Assembly: GCA_910578085.1 (NCBI GenBank) | Contig: CAJTPM010000009.1 | Span: 77,284-141,283, forward strand | Direction: 5' to 3' | DNA: 64,000 bases | Source of the DNA: an uncultured Lachnospiraceae bacterium | Lineage (GTDB): Bacteria > Bacillota > Clostridia > Lachnospirales > Lachnospiraceae | In this document: one piece after another, positions 1-7,233 of the stretch | How positions within the stretch are numbered: position 1 is the stretch's first letter | Layout of the letters: each line of letters opens with the position of its first letter | The notes under the pieces: generated by a model | Seen by the model: only the letters and a program-made list of their open reading frames with translations | What the model was told of the DNA's origin: nothing | Databases searched by the model: none | Position numbers and translations under genes: made by a program

Positions 1-281
1 AGGATTTCAAAAGCGGTATCCGGATGATCAGAAACAAATGTGAATAAGCCCTTCTGCAGAGCGGTACCCCATTGCACATCATTTCTATTGCAGGAATTCC
101 AGATTATATCAGGATCCAATAAAAGAAATACATGGCTAACCGTATTACCAGAGGTGAATATTTTTTCCAGATAGCATTGTAATTCTTCCATGGATTGAAT
201 TTCACGGGATGAAACGGATGTATGGAGTCCGTTGTAATTCAAAAAATTTTCTTTTTTGATTTCATATACGTCTCCCGTCAT
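1..281 (-). CDS. Hypothetical protein, N-terminal part (cut by window edge)
   Basis: A frame opens at an ATG (281-279) and stays open to the window edge, giving the first 93 residues of a protein. The peptide begins MTGDVYEIKKENF and contains VSHVFLLLDPDIIW near its middle. No signal peptide or membrane segment is visible. I do not recognise the family. The upstream in-frame codons reach a stop within about 27 bases, so this ATG is the only good start, although no clear Shine-Dalgarno precedes it. It is divergent from the LytTR regulator, with 192 bases between the two genes. It could be a genuine accessory gene or a chance frame; only the part outside the window would tell. Confidence 0.45.
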   Translation of the reverse strand, partial: MTGDVYEIKKENFLNYNGLHTSVSSREIQSMEELQCYLEKIFTSGNTVSHVFLLLDPDIIWNSCNRNDVQWGTALQKGLFTFVSDHPDTAFEI

Positions 282-421
282 AAATACATATAAATAAAGA
301 ATGTATTATGGGAAATTTTAGCACAGTTACTAATTGATAGCAACAGATTTTCCGGTCTCAATAAAACAGTCGACAAATAATCTGGCATATGTTATCCTAT
401 CTGTGGGAAAATTAATTAAGT

Positions 422-443
422 CTGACTGATAAGTATCAGTCAG
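422..443. promoter_or_regulatory. Perfect 10-bp dyad upstream of the LytTR gene (operator candidate)
   Basis: CTGACTGATA (422-431) and TATCAGTCAG (434-443) form a perfect inverted repeat with a two-base centre. The dyad ends 30 bases before the ATG of the LytTR response regulator. The centre is too short for a good RNA hairpin loop, so a protein-binding operator is more likely than a terminator. LytTR regulators usually bind imperfect direct repeats, so the binder may be another protein. Confidence 0.4.
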
Positions 444-473
444 GCTTGTCCTGCATATAAAAGGAAAAAGTAT

Positions 474-1172
474 ATGAGAATAGCGATTTGTGATGACAAC
501 AGGGAGGATGTGCTGTCTCTCAGGAAATTATTGGAGGGACATGAGGTTAGAATATTTTCAGAGGCGGCCGGGCTTCTTTCGGATTTAAAGAAAGGTGGGA
601 TACAGTATGATCTGTACCTGCTTGATATTTTTATGGGAGAATCCATGAATGGTATCGAACTGGCAGAAAAGCTTCGCAGCAGGCAGGAAGATGCGATATT
701 CTGCTTTATTTCTACCAGCGATAATTTTTATCGGGAGGCATATGATCTTTATGCTGTCCAATATCTGATAAAACCTGTAAAAGAGGAGGAAGTGAGGTTG
801 CTGTTAGACAAAGTATCGAAGAATCTGAGGAGAAACGGGGAATGGAAGCTTCCGTTTCAGTTTCGCGGGCAGTCCGGCAGTATTCCTTATGGAAAAATTC
901 TATATATCAGCAGCCGGGAACATACTATCTATATTTTCTGTACGGATGGCACAGTGCAGGAATGCAAGGGGAAACTGAATGAGCTGGCAATGCAGGTGTG
1001 TGGAAATACTTTTATGCGCTGCCATCAGAGTTTCCTTGTCAATATGTATCATATAGACAGTTTAAGAGGTATGGAACTGACAGTTGGTTCAGAGAAAATC
1101 CCTGTGTCCAGACGATATTATGCAGAGGTTAAAAGAAGGTATCAGGAGATACTGTTTGAGGAGGTGGGCTGA
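474..1172 (+). CDS. LytTR-family response regulator (AgrA/LytR type), orphan
   Basis: A 232-residue DNA-binding response regulator. The receiver domain (about 1-120) has the acidic pair D7-D8, phospho-acceptor D51 in LYLLDIF, and the conserved lysine in YLIKPV near residue 100. The C-terminal LytTR domain (about 125-230) holds IPYGKILYISSREHTIYIFC and NTFMRCHQSFLVN, typical of the ten-stranded LytTR fold. An AAAGGAAAAAG stretch precedes the start. No GHKL histidine kinase follows: the next 130 bases contain only a short open frame and a hairpin, so the partner kinase is elsewhere or lost. Such proteins often control peptide-signalling, bacteriocin or cell-surface genes; the target here cannot be told. 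Confidence 0.88.
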   Translation: MRIAICDDNREDVLSLRKLLEGHEVRIFSEAAGLLSDLKKGGIQYDLYLLDIFMGESMNGIELAEKLRSRQEDAIFCFISTSDNFYREAYDLYAVQYLIKPVKEEEVRLLLDKVSKNLRRNGEWKLPFQFRGQSGSIPYGKILYISSREHTIYIFCTDGTVQECKGKLNELAMQVCGNTFMRCHQSFLVNMYHIDSLRGMELTVGSEKIPVSRRYYAEVKRRYQEILFEEVG

Positions 1173-1240
1173 AGGGATTGGGAACAGAGTGCAGAATTAA
1201 TATTCAGGCGGGTGGGGAGGAGCTTTTCATCACACGGATC

Positions 1241-1266
1241 AGTGGCATAGCGGTGAATATGCCACT
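1241..1266. terminator. Hairpin after the LytTR gene (possible terminator)
   Basis: AGTGGCATA (1241-1249) pairs perfectly with TATGCCACT (1258-1266) around an eight-base loop. GATC tetramers flank the stem but do not extend it without a break. No U-run follows, so it would be a weak intrinsic terminator or a stabilising 3' structure. Confidence 0.35.
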
Positions 1267-1298
1267 GAATGTGATCCGGATCTGATTTTACAGGAAAT

Positions 1299-1320
1299 GG
1301 AGAAGCTTTAAAGCTTCTCC
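1299..1320. terminator. 22-bp perfect palindrome across the ppiB stop codon
   Basis: The sequence is a perfect palindrome built from GGAGAAGCTTT and its reverse complement with no spacer. It includes the TAA of ppiB (minus strand, 1310-1308). It lies between the ends of two convergent genes. No U-run follows on either strand, so a bidirectional 3'-end structure is only a guess. Confidence 0.35.
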
Positions 1321-1829
1321 GGTTCCGGGTAATCCACGTCGAACGTGTCCACGGTAACAGTTTTCATTACCTGATCTTCTAATGGTCTGTCGGAAGGATC
1401 GGTGGCCGTCTCGGCAATCTTATTTACCACATCCATTCCCTCTATAACTTTTCCGAAGGCGGCATAAGAGCCGTCCAGATGGGGAGCATTCCTGTGCATA
1501 ATAAAGAACTGAGATCCCGCTGAATCGGGGTGCATGGAGCGTGCCATGGAGAGAACGCCCTCTGTGTGTTTTAAGTTGTTTTCAAAACCGTTGATGGCGA
1601 ATTCGCCGGGAATGCAGTAGCCGGGGCCGCCGGTGCCGGTTCCGTTGGGATCGCCGCCCTGGATCATAAAGCCTTTGATGACGCGGTGAAAGATCAGGCC
1701 ATCATAAAAATTTTTCTGAATTAAAGAGATAAAATTGTTTACGGAAACCGGTGCGATTTCGGGGAAGAGTTCTGCTTTGATCACGCTGCCGTCCGTCATG
1801 GTAAATGTTACAATTGGATTTTGTGCCAT
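1308..1829 (-). CDS. ppiB: Peptidyl-prolyl cis-trans isomerase, cyclophilin type
   Basis: A 173-residue single-domain cyclophilin that isomerises X-Pro peptide bonds and assists protein folding. Core family signatures are present: FHRVIKGFMIQGGDP (around 45-60, with the catalytic Arg), SAGSQFFIMH (about 103-112) and LDGSYAAFGKVIEGMDVV (about 116-134). The tryptophan of the cyclosporin-binding loop is replaced by tyrosine (GSYAAFG), as in many bacterial forms. There is no signal peptide, so it is cytoplasmic. GGAAG lies 9-10 bases upstream of the ATG. It is a single gene convergent with the LytTR regulator. Confidence 0.95.
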   Translation of the reverse strand: MAQNPIVTFTMTDGSVIKAELFPEIAPVSVNNFISLIQKNFYDGLIFHRVIKGFMIQGGDPNGTGTGGPGYCIPGEFAINGFENNLKHTEGVLSMARSMHPDSAGSQFFIMHRNAPHLDGSYAAFGKVIEGMDVVNKIAETATDPSDRPLEDQVMKTVTVDTFDVDYPEPEKL

Positions 1830-2007
1830 CTGTATACTTCCTTTCTTCCATAAGATAAATTGATTTTATCACATAACTGGGATGGTGAAAACGATGAATT
1901 CACAAAAATCCGTCTGTTATGCTATCTTCAGCCTGCTTTTTGCAGATCGGGAATGTGTCTTACTGTGCCCTTTGTGATAACATGAGGCACATCTGCAAAC
2001 AGGTTTC

Positions 2008-2036
2008 TTGACGTTTGTGGGACCTGTTTGTAAAAT
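2008..2036 (+). promoter_or_regulatory. SigA-type promoter upstream of the GNAT gene
   Basis: TTGACG (2008-2013), a 17-base spacer and TAAAAT (2031-2036) fit the housekeeping consensus closely. It implies a leader of about 95 bases. The rest of the 308-base gap 1830-2137 shows nothing else I can support. Confidence 0.6.
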
Positions 2037-2137
2037 AATTTGAAATGGGGTTAAGAGCAGGCGAAAAGGAATTACAGGAAAAGAGGAGAGAGATTACCGG
2101 GAAGAATTAGGAGAGAATAGCGGCCTGGCGGAATAAA

Positions 2138-3055
2138 ATGATCACAAAAATTATTTTAAGAGAAGAACTTAATAAAGAAGAGCTGTGGAATCTGGAACTT
2201 CTTTTCCGGGAGACGGATAAGGCGATTCTGGATGAGTTTCTGATTCTGACGGACAGTCCGGAGCTTGCAGGTATTTGCAGAAAGTTTGATATCGCCGTGG
2301 CGGCAGTGCTAACAGGGAATCGGGAGGCTGCTGCGAGAGCCGGCGAAGATGCAGATGCCTGTGCTGATGAGGGTGCTGGCAGCTGCGAGGATCCGGAGGG
2401 AGAGAGCGTCGGGAATACTGCCTGGCAGTGCGGCGGAGGCTTTCAGGGGATTTCCTATGCCGTGACGGACATAGAAGACCTAGACGAAAATTATCTGGAA
2501 AGAATATGGCAGAGGTATCGCGGCATTCCCTGGAAGATCTGCGAGACAGAGAGGTGCCTTGTGCGGGAGAGCGTGCCGGAGGATGTGGATAGCTTTTATG
2601 AGATCTATCGGGACAGAGAGATCACGGAATATATGGAAGATCTCTATGAGGACAGGGAGAAGGAGCGGCAGTATATCAGGGATTACATAGAGAAAGTATA
2701 TGCGTTCTACGGGTTCGGTATGTGGACGATCTGCCTGAAGGAGACCGGGGAAGTGATCGGCAGAGCGGGGCTCTCCATGCGGGAGGGCTTTGAGGAACCG
2801 GAGCTTGGGTATGTGATCGGTAAAACATGGCAGAGACAGGGGATCGCGGCGGAGGTATGCCGAGAGATTCTGAATTACGCCGAAAACGAGCTTGGACTGG
2901 AACAGATAAGGGCGTTAATGCATCCGGAGAACACGGCTTCGCAACGGCTGTGCAACAGGCTGGGTTTTTGCTGTGAGAGGGAAATTGAAGTGGATGGAAT
3001 TCTATACAGAAGCTACAGGATCGATCTCAGGCAGGAAAGAACCGGATCGTATTGA
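2138..3055 (+). CDS. GNAT N-acetyltransferase with an N-terminal extra domain
   Basis: A 305-residue protein. The C-terminal ~170 residues form a RimJ/RimL-like GNAT domain: CLVRESVPEDVDSFYEIY opens it, ELGYVIGKTWQRQGIAAEVC is the acetyl-CoA-binding motif (Q/R-x-x-G-x-A) and HPENTASQRLCNRLGF closes it. The N-terminal ~130 residues resemble a small alpha/beta domain (LILTDSPELAGICRKFDIAVAAVLTG) seen in a Clostridia GNAT subfamily. An Ala/Glu/Asp/Gly-rich low-complexity stretch (about 65-100) interrupts it. The substrate is unknown. The ATG is weakly preceded by GGCGGA. It is monocistronic behind the promoter at 2008-2036. Confidence 0.82.
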   Translation: MITKIILREELNKEELWNLELLFRETDKAILDEFLILTDSPELAGICRKFDIAVAAVLTGNREAAARAGEDADACADEGAGSCEDPEGESVGNTAWQCGGGFQGISYAVTDIEDLDENYLERIWQRYRGIPWKICETERCLVRESVPEDVDSFYEIYRDREITEYMEDLYEDREKERQYIRDYIEKVYAFYGFGMWTICLKETGEVIGRAGLSMREGFEEPELGYVIGKTWQRQGIAAEVCREILNYAENELGLEQIRALMHPENTASQRLCNRLGFCCEREIEVDGILYRSYRIDLRQERTGSY

Positions 3056-3190
3056 AGAAGAGCGGAGACTTATAACGGAATCCTGCATAATCCACACAGG
3101 AACAAATTATAAAAACTTTGTAAACTCCTACAAAGTTATTCGAATAATTATAAAAAGTTTGGAAGACCTGACAAAATTGCAAAAACGATA

Positions 3191-3219
3191 TTGACAGGAA
3201 AATCGGATGGTGCTAGACT
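3191..3219 (+). promoter_or_regulatory. SigA-type promoter of the amt leader
   Basis: A consensus TTGACA (3191-3196), a 17-base spacer and TAGACT (3214-3219). Transcription should start near 3226, roughly 250 bases before the amt start codon and only about a dozen bases before a strong intrinsic terminator. Confidence 0.65.
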
Positions 3220-3236
3220 TGCGGTTAACAAAGGCA

Positions 3237-3272
3237 AAGGCGCTTTGAGAATGATTCTCAGAGCGCTTTTTT
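3237..3272 (+). terminator. Strong intrinsic terminator inside the amt leader (attenuator candidate)
   Basis: A 12-bp stem (GCGCTTTGAGAA with TTCTCAGAGCGC, one G-U pair) closed by a three-base loop and followed by TTTTTT. It sits between the promoter at 3191-3219 and the transporter gene at 3479. Such placement means transcripts must read through it to express amt, or start from a second promoter further down. The AAAGGC direct repeat just before the stem (about 3230-3241) could form part of a competing structure. Between the hairpin and the gene no other signal is clear. Confidence 0.7.
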
Positions 3273-3478
3273 CATTGTAGAAACCAAAATTGCAGGGGAT
3301 AAAAGCCGGCTGTCTCAAACTGCAAAATAACGGGAAAAAGCGTAAAATACCGTGAAAGAAAACCTGCAGAGCAGGAGAAAAAAGCTGATTTTCAGGAGGC
3401 AATGCAGGAGAAAGCAGTATGCCTGAGATGCTGTAAGCGTCAGCGTACCGGGATTTTACACAGAAAAGAGGAGATATT

Positions 3479-5269
3479 ATGACAGAAGAATTGATGAGTG
3501 TAATGAATGGTCAGATATTCGGCGTCTGGTTTTTGATTGGCGCCGCACTGGTATTCTGGATGCAGGCCGGCTTTGCCATGGTGGAGACCGGTTTCACCAG
3601 GGCCAAAAATGCGGGAAACATTCTGATGAAGAATCTGATGGATTTTTGTATCGGTACGGTAGTGTTCATCCTGATCGGGTTTGGGCTTTTGCTGGGAGAA
3701 GATATGCTTGGCTTTATCGGAAAGCCTGGATTTGATATTTTCACGGCTTATGAAAGCTTTGACTGGTCCAACTTTGTCTTCAATCTGGTATTTTGTGCGA
3801 CGACGGCGACGATCGTTTCGGGTGCCATGGCTGAGCGGACAAAATTTATATCCTACTGCATTTATTCCGCAATTATCTCGGCGGTGATCTATCCGATCGA
3901 AGCGCACTGGATCTGGGGCGGCGGGTTCCTTGCACAGATGGGATTTCACGATTTCGCGGGTTCCTGCGCAATCCATATGGTAGGCGGTATTTCCGCACTG
4001 ATCGGCGCAAAGATGTTGGGGCCCCGTATCGGGAAATTCAGCAGGAACAAAGAAGGAAAAATTGTCAAAGTAAATGCTTTTCCAGGGCATAATCTTCCCA
4101 TCGGCTGTCTCGGCGTATTTATTCTGTGGCTGGGCTGGTACGGGTTTAACGGGGCGGCGGCAACGTCTGTAGAACAGCTTGGCTCGATTTTTGTGACAAC
4201 GACGATTGCGCCGGCGGTGGCGACCGTGGTATGTATGATCTTTACCTGGATCAAATATGGAAAACCGGATGTCTCCATGTGTCTGAACGCTTCTCTGGCA
4301 GGCCTTGTGGCGATTACGGCGCCCTGTGATGTGACGGATGCCTTTGGCGCTATTGCGATCGGTGCGGTGGCAGGACTTCTGGTGGTATTCGGCGTCTGGT
4401 TTTTGGATCACAAACTGCGCGTGGACGATCCGGTAGGCGCTGTGGCGGTACACTGTCTGAACGGTATCTGGGGCACACTTTCCGTAGGGTTGTTTGCCAC
4501 AAATACGGCGCCGGGATATTCCATAGCAAATAAAGCGGGCGAAGAACTGGTGGGATTGTTTTATGGCGGCGGTCTGGAGCTTATGGGACTGCAGCTTGTG
4601 GGTTTTGCGGCAGTGGCTGCGTGGACGGTGGTGACGATAACTCTTGCCTTTTTGTTGATTAAGGCCACACTGGGCCTGCGCGTATCGGAGGAGGAGGAGA
4701 TCATCGGTCTGGATGCGACGGAACATGGCCTGCCCAGCGCTTACTCGGGATTTGCCATCACAGATATGTCTGCGACGACTATGGATGTCAATGAGAATAC
4801 GGATCTCGGTGAGAGCGACTTTGAGAAAGCGGACAGTTTCAAGGTGGACAGAGCGATTCCTGTGATAGCGACAAGCAGCGAGACAGATGCAAACGGCGTG
4901 CCAATCTTCAATACCGGTATGCATAAAGTCAGCATTATCGCGAAACTGGCCCGATTTGATGCGCTGAAAAAAACACTGAATGAACTGGGTGTGACGGGAA
5001 TGACTGTGACGCAGGTGATGGGCTGCGGTATTCAGAAGGGTGCGGGAGAATATTACCGCGGCGTTGAAATGGATGCGACGCTGATGCCGAAGATCAAGGT
5101 GGAAGTCATTGTCAGCAAGATTCCGGTGGAGCATGTGATCAAAGCTGTGAAAAAGGCACTTTATACAGGCCATATCGGGGACGGCAAGATCTTCGTATAC
5201 AATGTGTTAAAGGTTGTGAAAGTCCGCACCGGGGAGGAGGACTACGAAGCCCTTCAGGATGTGGAGTAA
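3479..5269 (+). CDS. Ammonium transporter fused to a C-terminal PII (GlnK-like) domain
   Basis: A 596-residue fusion. Residues 1 to about 410 are an Amt/MEP/Rh channel with eleven expected membrane helices; GFAMVETGF, the pore histidines in IEAHWIWGGG and VAVHCLNGIWG, and GYGF-like gating segments are visible. An acidic linker (about 411-480) leads to a full PII domain (about 481-596): a ferredoxin-like start VSIIAKLARFDALKKTLNEL, T-loop GAGEYYRG, B-loop TGHIGDGKIFV and C-loop RTGEEDY. In most bacteria AmtB and GlnK are separate proteins and GlnK plugs the channel from the cytoplasm; here the plug is tethered. The T-loop keeps tyrosines, but uridylylation cannot be assumed. GAGGAG lies before the ATG. 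The gene is monocistronic behind a terminator-containing leader. Confidence 0.93.
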   Translation: MTEELMSVMNGQIFGVWFLIGAALVFWMQAGFAMVETGFTRAKNAGNILMKNLMDFCIGTVVFILIGFGLLLGEDMLGFIGKPGFDIFTAYESFDWSNFVFNLVFCATTATIVSGAMAERTKFISYCIYSAIISAVIYPIEAHWIWGGGFLAQMGFHDFAGSCAIHMVGGISALIGAKMLGPRIGKFSRNKEGKIVKVNAFPGHNLPIGCLGVFILWLGWYGFNGAAATSVEQLGSIFVTTTIAPAVATVVCMIFTWIKYGKPDVSMCLNASLAGLVAITAPCDVTDAFGAIAIGAVAGLLVVFGVWFLDHKLRVDDPVGAVAVHCLNGIWGTLSVGLFATNTAPGYSIANKAGEELVGLFYGGGLELMGLQLVGFAAVAAWTVVTITLAFLLIKATLGLRVSEEEEIIGLDATEHGLPSAYSGFAITDMSATTMDVNENTDLGESDFEKADSFKVDRAIPVIATSSETDANGVPIFNTGMHKVSIIAKLARFDALKKTLNELGVTGMTVTQVMGCGIQKGAGEYYRGVEMDATLMPKIKVEVIVSKIPVEHVIKAVKKALYTGHIGDGKIFVYNVLKVVKVRTGEEDYEALQDVE

Positions 5270-5308
5270 ATTCGGGTGTGGAATCCTGAGCCTGATATAA
5301 TGTGTAGT

Positions 5309-5352
5309 GTAATCGTTCCGCCCGCTGGGCAGCTCCAGGGCTGAACGGTTAC
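5309..5352 (+). promoter_or_regulatory. Inverted repeat with inner hairpin upstream of the EAL gene
   Basis: GTAATCGTTC (5309-5318) pairs with GAACGGTTAC (5343-5352) at nine of ten positions, or all ten counting one wobble. The enclosed 24 bases contain GCCC-GCT-GGGC. It lies 40 bases after the amt stop and upstream of a promoter candidate, so it may be the amt 3' end (no U-run) or a protein-binding site. It does not match the c-di-GMP riboswitch consensus. Confidence 0.35.
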
Positions 5353-5387
5353 CAATTATATTACTCAGATTTTTTAATCGGTCCCAG

Positions 5388-5416
5388 TTGCTTTTATGCT
5401 GTATATTTGCTATTAT
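5388..5416 (+). promoter_or_regulatory. SigA-like promoter of the receiver-EAL gene
   Basis: TTGCTT (5388-5393), a 17-base spacer and TATTAT (5411-5416), about 57 bases upstream of the ATG at 5473. The match is moderate. Confidence 0.4.
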
Positions 5417-5472
5417 AAATATGTATGAGAATTTTCGGGGGAATCTGAGAAAGCAGGGCAAAGGAGCAACTT

Positions 5473-7149
5473 ATGGGAAATACAGTTTTGGTTGTGGAAG
5501 ATAATGAGATCAACAGATCACTGTTAGTGATGATCCTGGAGGAAACTTATCATGTGCTGGAAGCTGGTAACGGGCGGGAAGCATTAGAGATTCTGAAGGA
5601 TCCGAAAAATACGATATCAGCGGTGATTACAGACCTGATTATGCCAGAGATGGACGGTTACCAGTTTTTGGAGGTATATTCGTCATCGCCACAGTTTGTC
5701 AATATTCCGGTAATCGTCTCAACGAGCCAATCCGATTCGGAGAGCGAAGTGAAATGTCTGGAATACGGCGCATGGGATTTTATCAAGAAGCCATATAATG
5801 CTGAGATCATCCGGTTCCGGGTAAAGAATGTTATTGAGCGAAGTGAATTGTATGTACTGCGGAAGCTTCGTTATCAGGAGCAGTTCGATACATTGACCGG
5901 CATTTATATACAGAACATGTTTGTACAGCAGACAAAGAAGCTGTTAAGAGAGAATCCGGATACGGATTTTATGATCCTTCATTTTGATATTTCTCAGTTC
6001 CAGGTCTACAACAGTGTTTTCGGCAGACGGGAGGGGGATAAGCTGCTGTGCCATATTGCGGATCTGTTGCGGAAACTGGAAGAGTATGAGAAGAAGATAA
6101 CATACTGCCGCGTTGAGGCGGATGCTTTCTGTATCTGTATGCCGGCGGCGGACAGTGAGTTTATCCAGAAAATGATGGATGAATTTCAGAAGAATTTCCG
6201 ATCCTATCAGAGAGATTATAATATACTGGCGAATGTAGGCGTATTTTATATAGAAGACAGAACGGTTTCCATACCGGCGATGATCGACCATGCAAAGCTG
6301 GCATCGAAAGAGTGTAAGGGAAGCTATATTAAAAATTACCATATTTATACGGATCAAATGGGTAAGAGCATAGAAGAAGCGCAGAGTATTGTCAGCGAGA
6401 TGGAACGGGCCATGAAGGAGGAACAGTTTGTCCTTTACCTGCAGCCGAAATACGGGCTGGCAAACTACAGGCTGGCAGGCGCAGAGGTGCTGGTACGGTG
6501 GATCACGCCGGAAAAAGGCATGGTTTCTCCGGGGAAATTTATTCCTGTATTTGAGAAGAACGGACAGATCATGAAGTTAGATTACTATATCTGGGAGCAC
6601 TCCTGCAAACTGATCAGAAGCTGGTTAGACAGGGGGCTTGAGCCGTTTCCGATTTCTGTGAATATTTCCAGAGTCAGCCTGTACAACCCGCGGATCGTGG
6701 AGGAGATCCATGAACTGACGCTGAAATATGATATTCCGGCGAAGCTGTTTCAACTGGAGCTGACAGAGAGCGCCTATACGGATAACCCGGAATCCATCAA
6801 AAAAGCGATGCGGCAGCTGCAGGAGTACGGCCACACCATATTGATGGATGATTTTGGCAGCGGCTATTCTTCTTTGAACGTATTAAAGGATATTTCGGTG
6901 GATGTGTTGAAACTGGATATGAAGTTCATGGCGGCATCCGGGAGTGAAAATCAGAAGAAAAGCGAGAGCATTGTGGCAAATGTGATCCGGCTGGCAAAGG
7001 ATCTTGAGCTACCTGTTATTGCCGAAGGTGTGGAGGAAAAGGAGCAGGTTGAATTTTTGAGCAGTGTGGGCTGTGAGTATGTGCAGGGCTACTATTTTGC
7101 AAAACCGATGCCGGTGGCGGAATATAATAAGCTGGCATTCAAGGTATAA
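5473..7149 (+). CDS. Response regulator with degenerate GGDEF and EAL domains (c-di-GMP phosphodiesterase)
   Basis: A 558-residue cytoplasmic signalling protein. The receiver (1 to about 125) has D54 in VITDLIMPEMDG and the lysine in FIKKPY. The middle domain (about 130-290) has the GGDEF fold, but the catalytic signature reads RVEAD within YCRVEADAFCIC, so cyclase activity is unlikely. The EAL domain (about 300-558) keeps the catalytic features: AEVLVRW (the E of EAL retained), SVNISR, FQLELTES, ILMDDFGSGYSSL, LKLDMKF and IAEGVE. It should hydrolyse c-di-GMP under control of phosphorylation by an unlinked kinase. The start follows AAAGGAGCAACTT. Flagellin and Tad pilus genes elsewhere in the window are plausible c-di-GMP-controlled outputs, but that link is inference. 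Confidence 0.9.
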   Translation: MGNTVLVVEDNEINRSLLVMILEETYHVLEAGNGREALEILKDPKNTISAVITDLIMPEMDGYQFLEVYSSSPQFVNIPVIVSTSQSDSESEVKCLEYGAWDFIKKPYNAEIIRFRVKNVIERSELYVLRKLRYQEQFDTLTGIYIQNMFVQQTKKLLRENPDTDFMILHFDISQFQVYNSVFGRREGDKLLCHIADLLRKLEEYEKKITYCRVEADAFCICMPAADSEFIQKMMDEFQKNFRSYQRDYNILANVGVFYIEDRTVSIPAMIDHAKLASKECKGSYIKNYHIYTDQMGKSIEEAQSIVSEMERAMKEEQFVLYLQPKYGLANYRLAGAEVLVRWITPEKGMVSPGKFIPVFEKNGQIMKLDYYIWEHSCKLIRSWLDRGLEPFPISVNISRVSLYNPRIVEEIHELTLKYDIPAKLFQLELTESAYTDNPESIKKAMRQLQEYGHTILMDDFGSGYSSLNVLKDISVDVLKLDMKFMAASGSENQKKSESIVANVIRLAKDLELPVIAEGVEEKEQVEFLSSVGCEYVQGYYFAKPMPVAEYNKLAFKV

Positions 7150-7154
7150 ACTAC

Positions 7155-7206
7155 GCGAAGCGAGTGTGCATCGCGAAGCGCGCCATGTCTGTTTACAGAC
7201 ATGGCA
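7155..7206 (+). repeat. Dispersed palindromic repeat, family A copy 1
   Basis: This ~52-bp element begins GCGAAGCGAGTGTGCATCGC and ends in a perfect hairpin, GCCATGTCTG (7182-7191), TTTA loop, CAGACATGGC (7196-7205). The first ~27 bases recur nearly unchanged at 23788 and 23866. The hairpin arms differ in sequence between copies but keep pairing. It lies 6 bases after the EAL stop and about 28 bases before the antiporter start. Confidence 0.7.
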
Positions 7207-7233
7207 TAATTTACTATGAGGAGGAAATGAAAA

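Noticed and set aside
1173..1290. Remnant of a GHKL histidine kinase after the LytTR gene
   Set aside because: A short frame (ending ELFITRISGIAVNMPL) follows, but it shows no N-, G1- or G2-box and is interrupted by a hairpin.
3440..5173. A 577-codon open frame antisense to the amt-PII gene
   Set aside because: It has no ribosome site, is rich in His/Arg/Cys from the complement of a biased coding strand, and lies entirely over a certain gene.
5270..5400. Possible c-di-GMP riboswitch before the EAL gene
   Set aside because: The conserved GEMM core (tetraloop, receptor and the paired GC-rich P1b/P2 arrangement) is not present; only an inverted repeat is seen.
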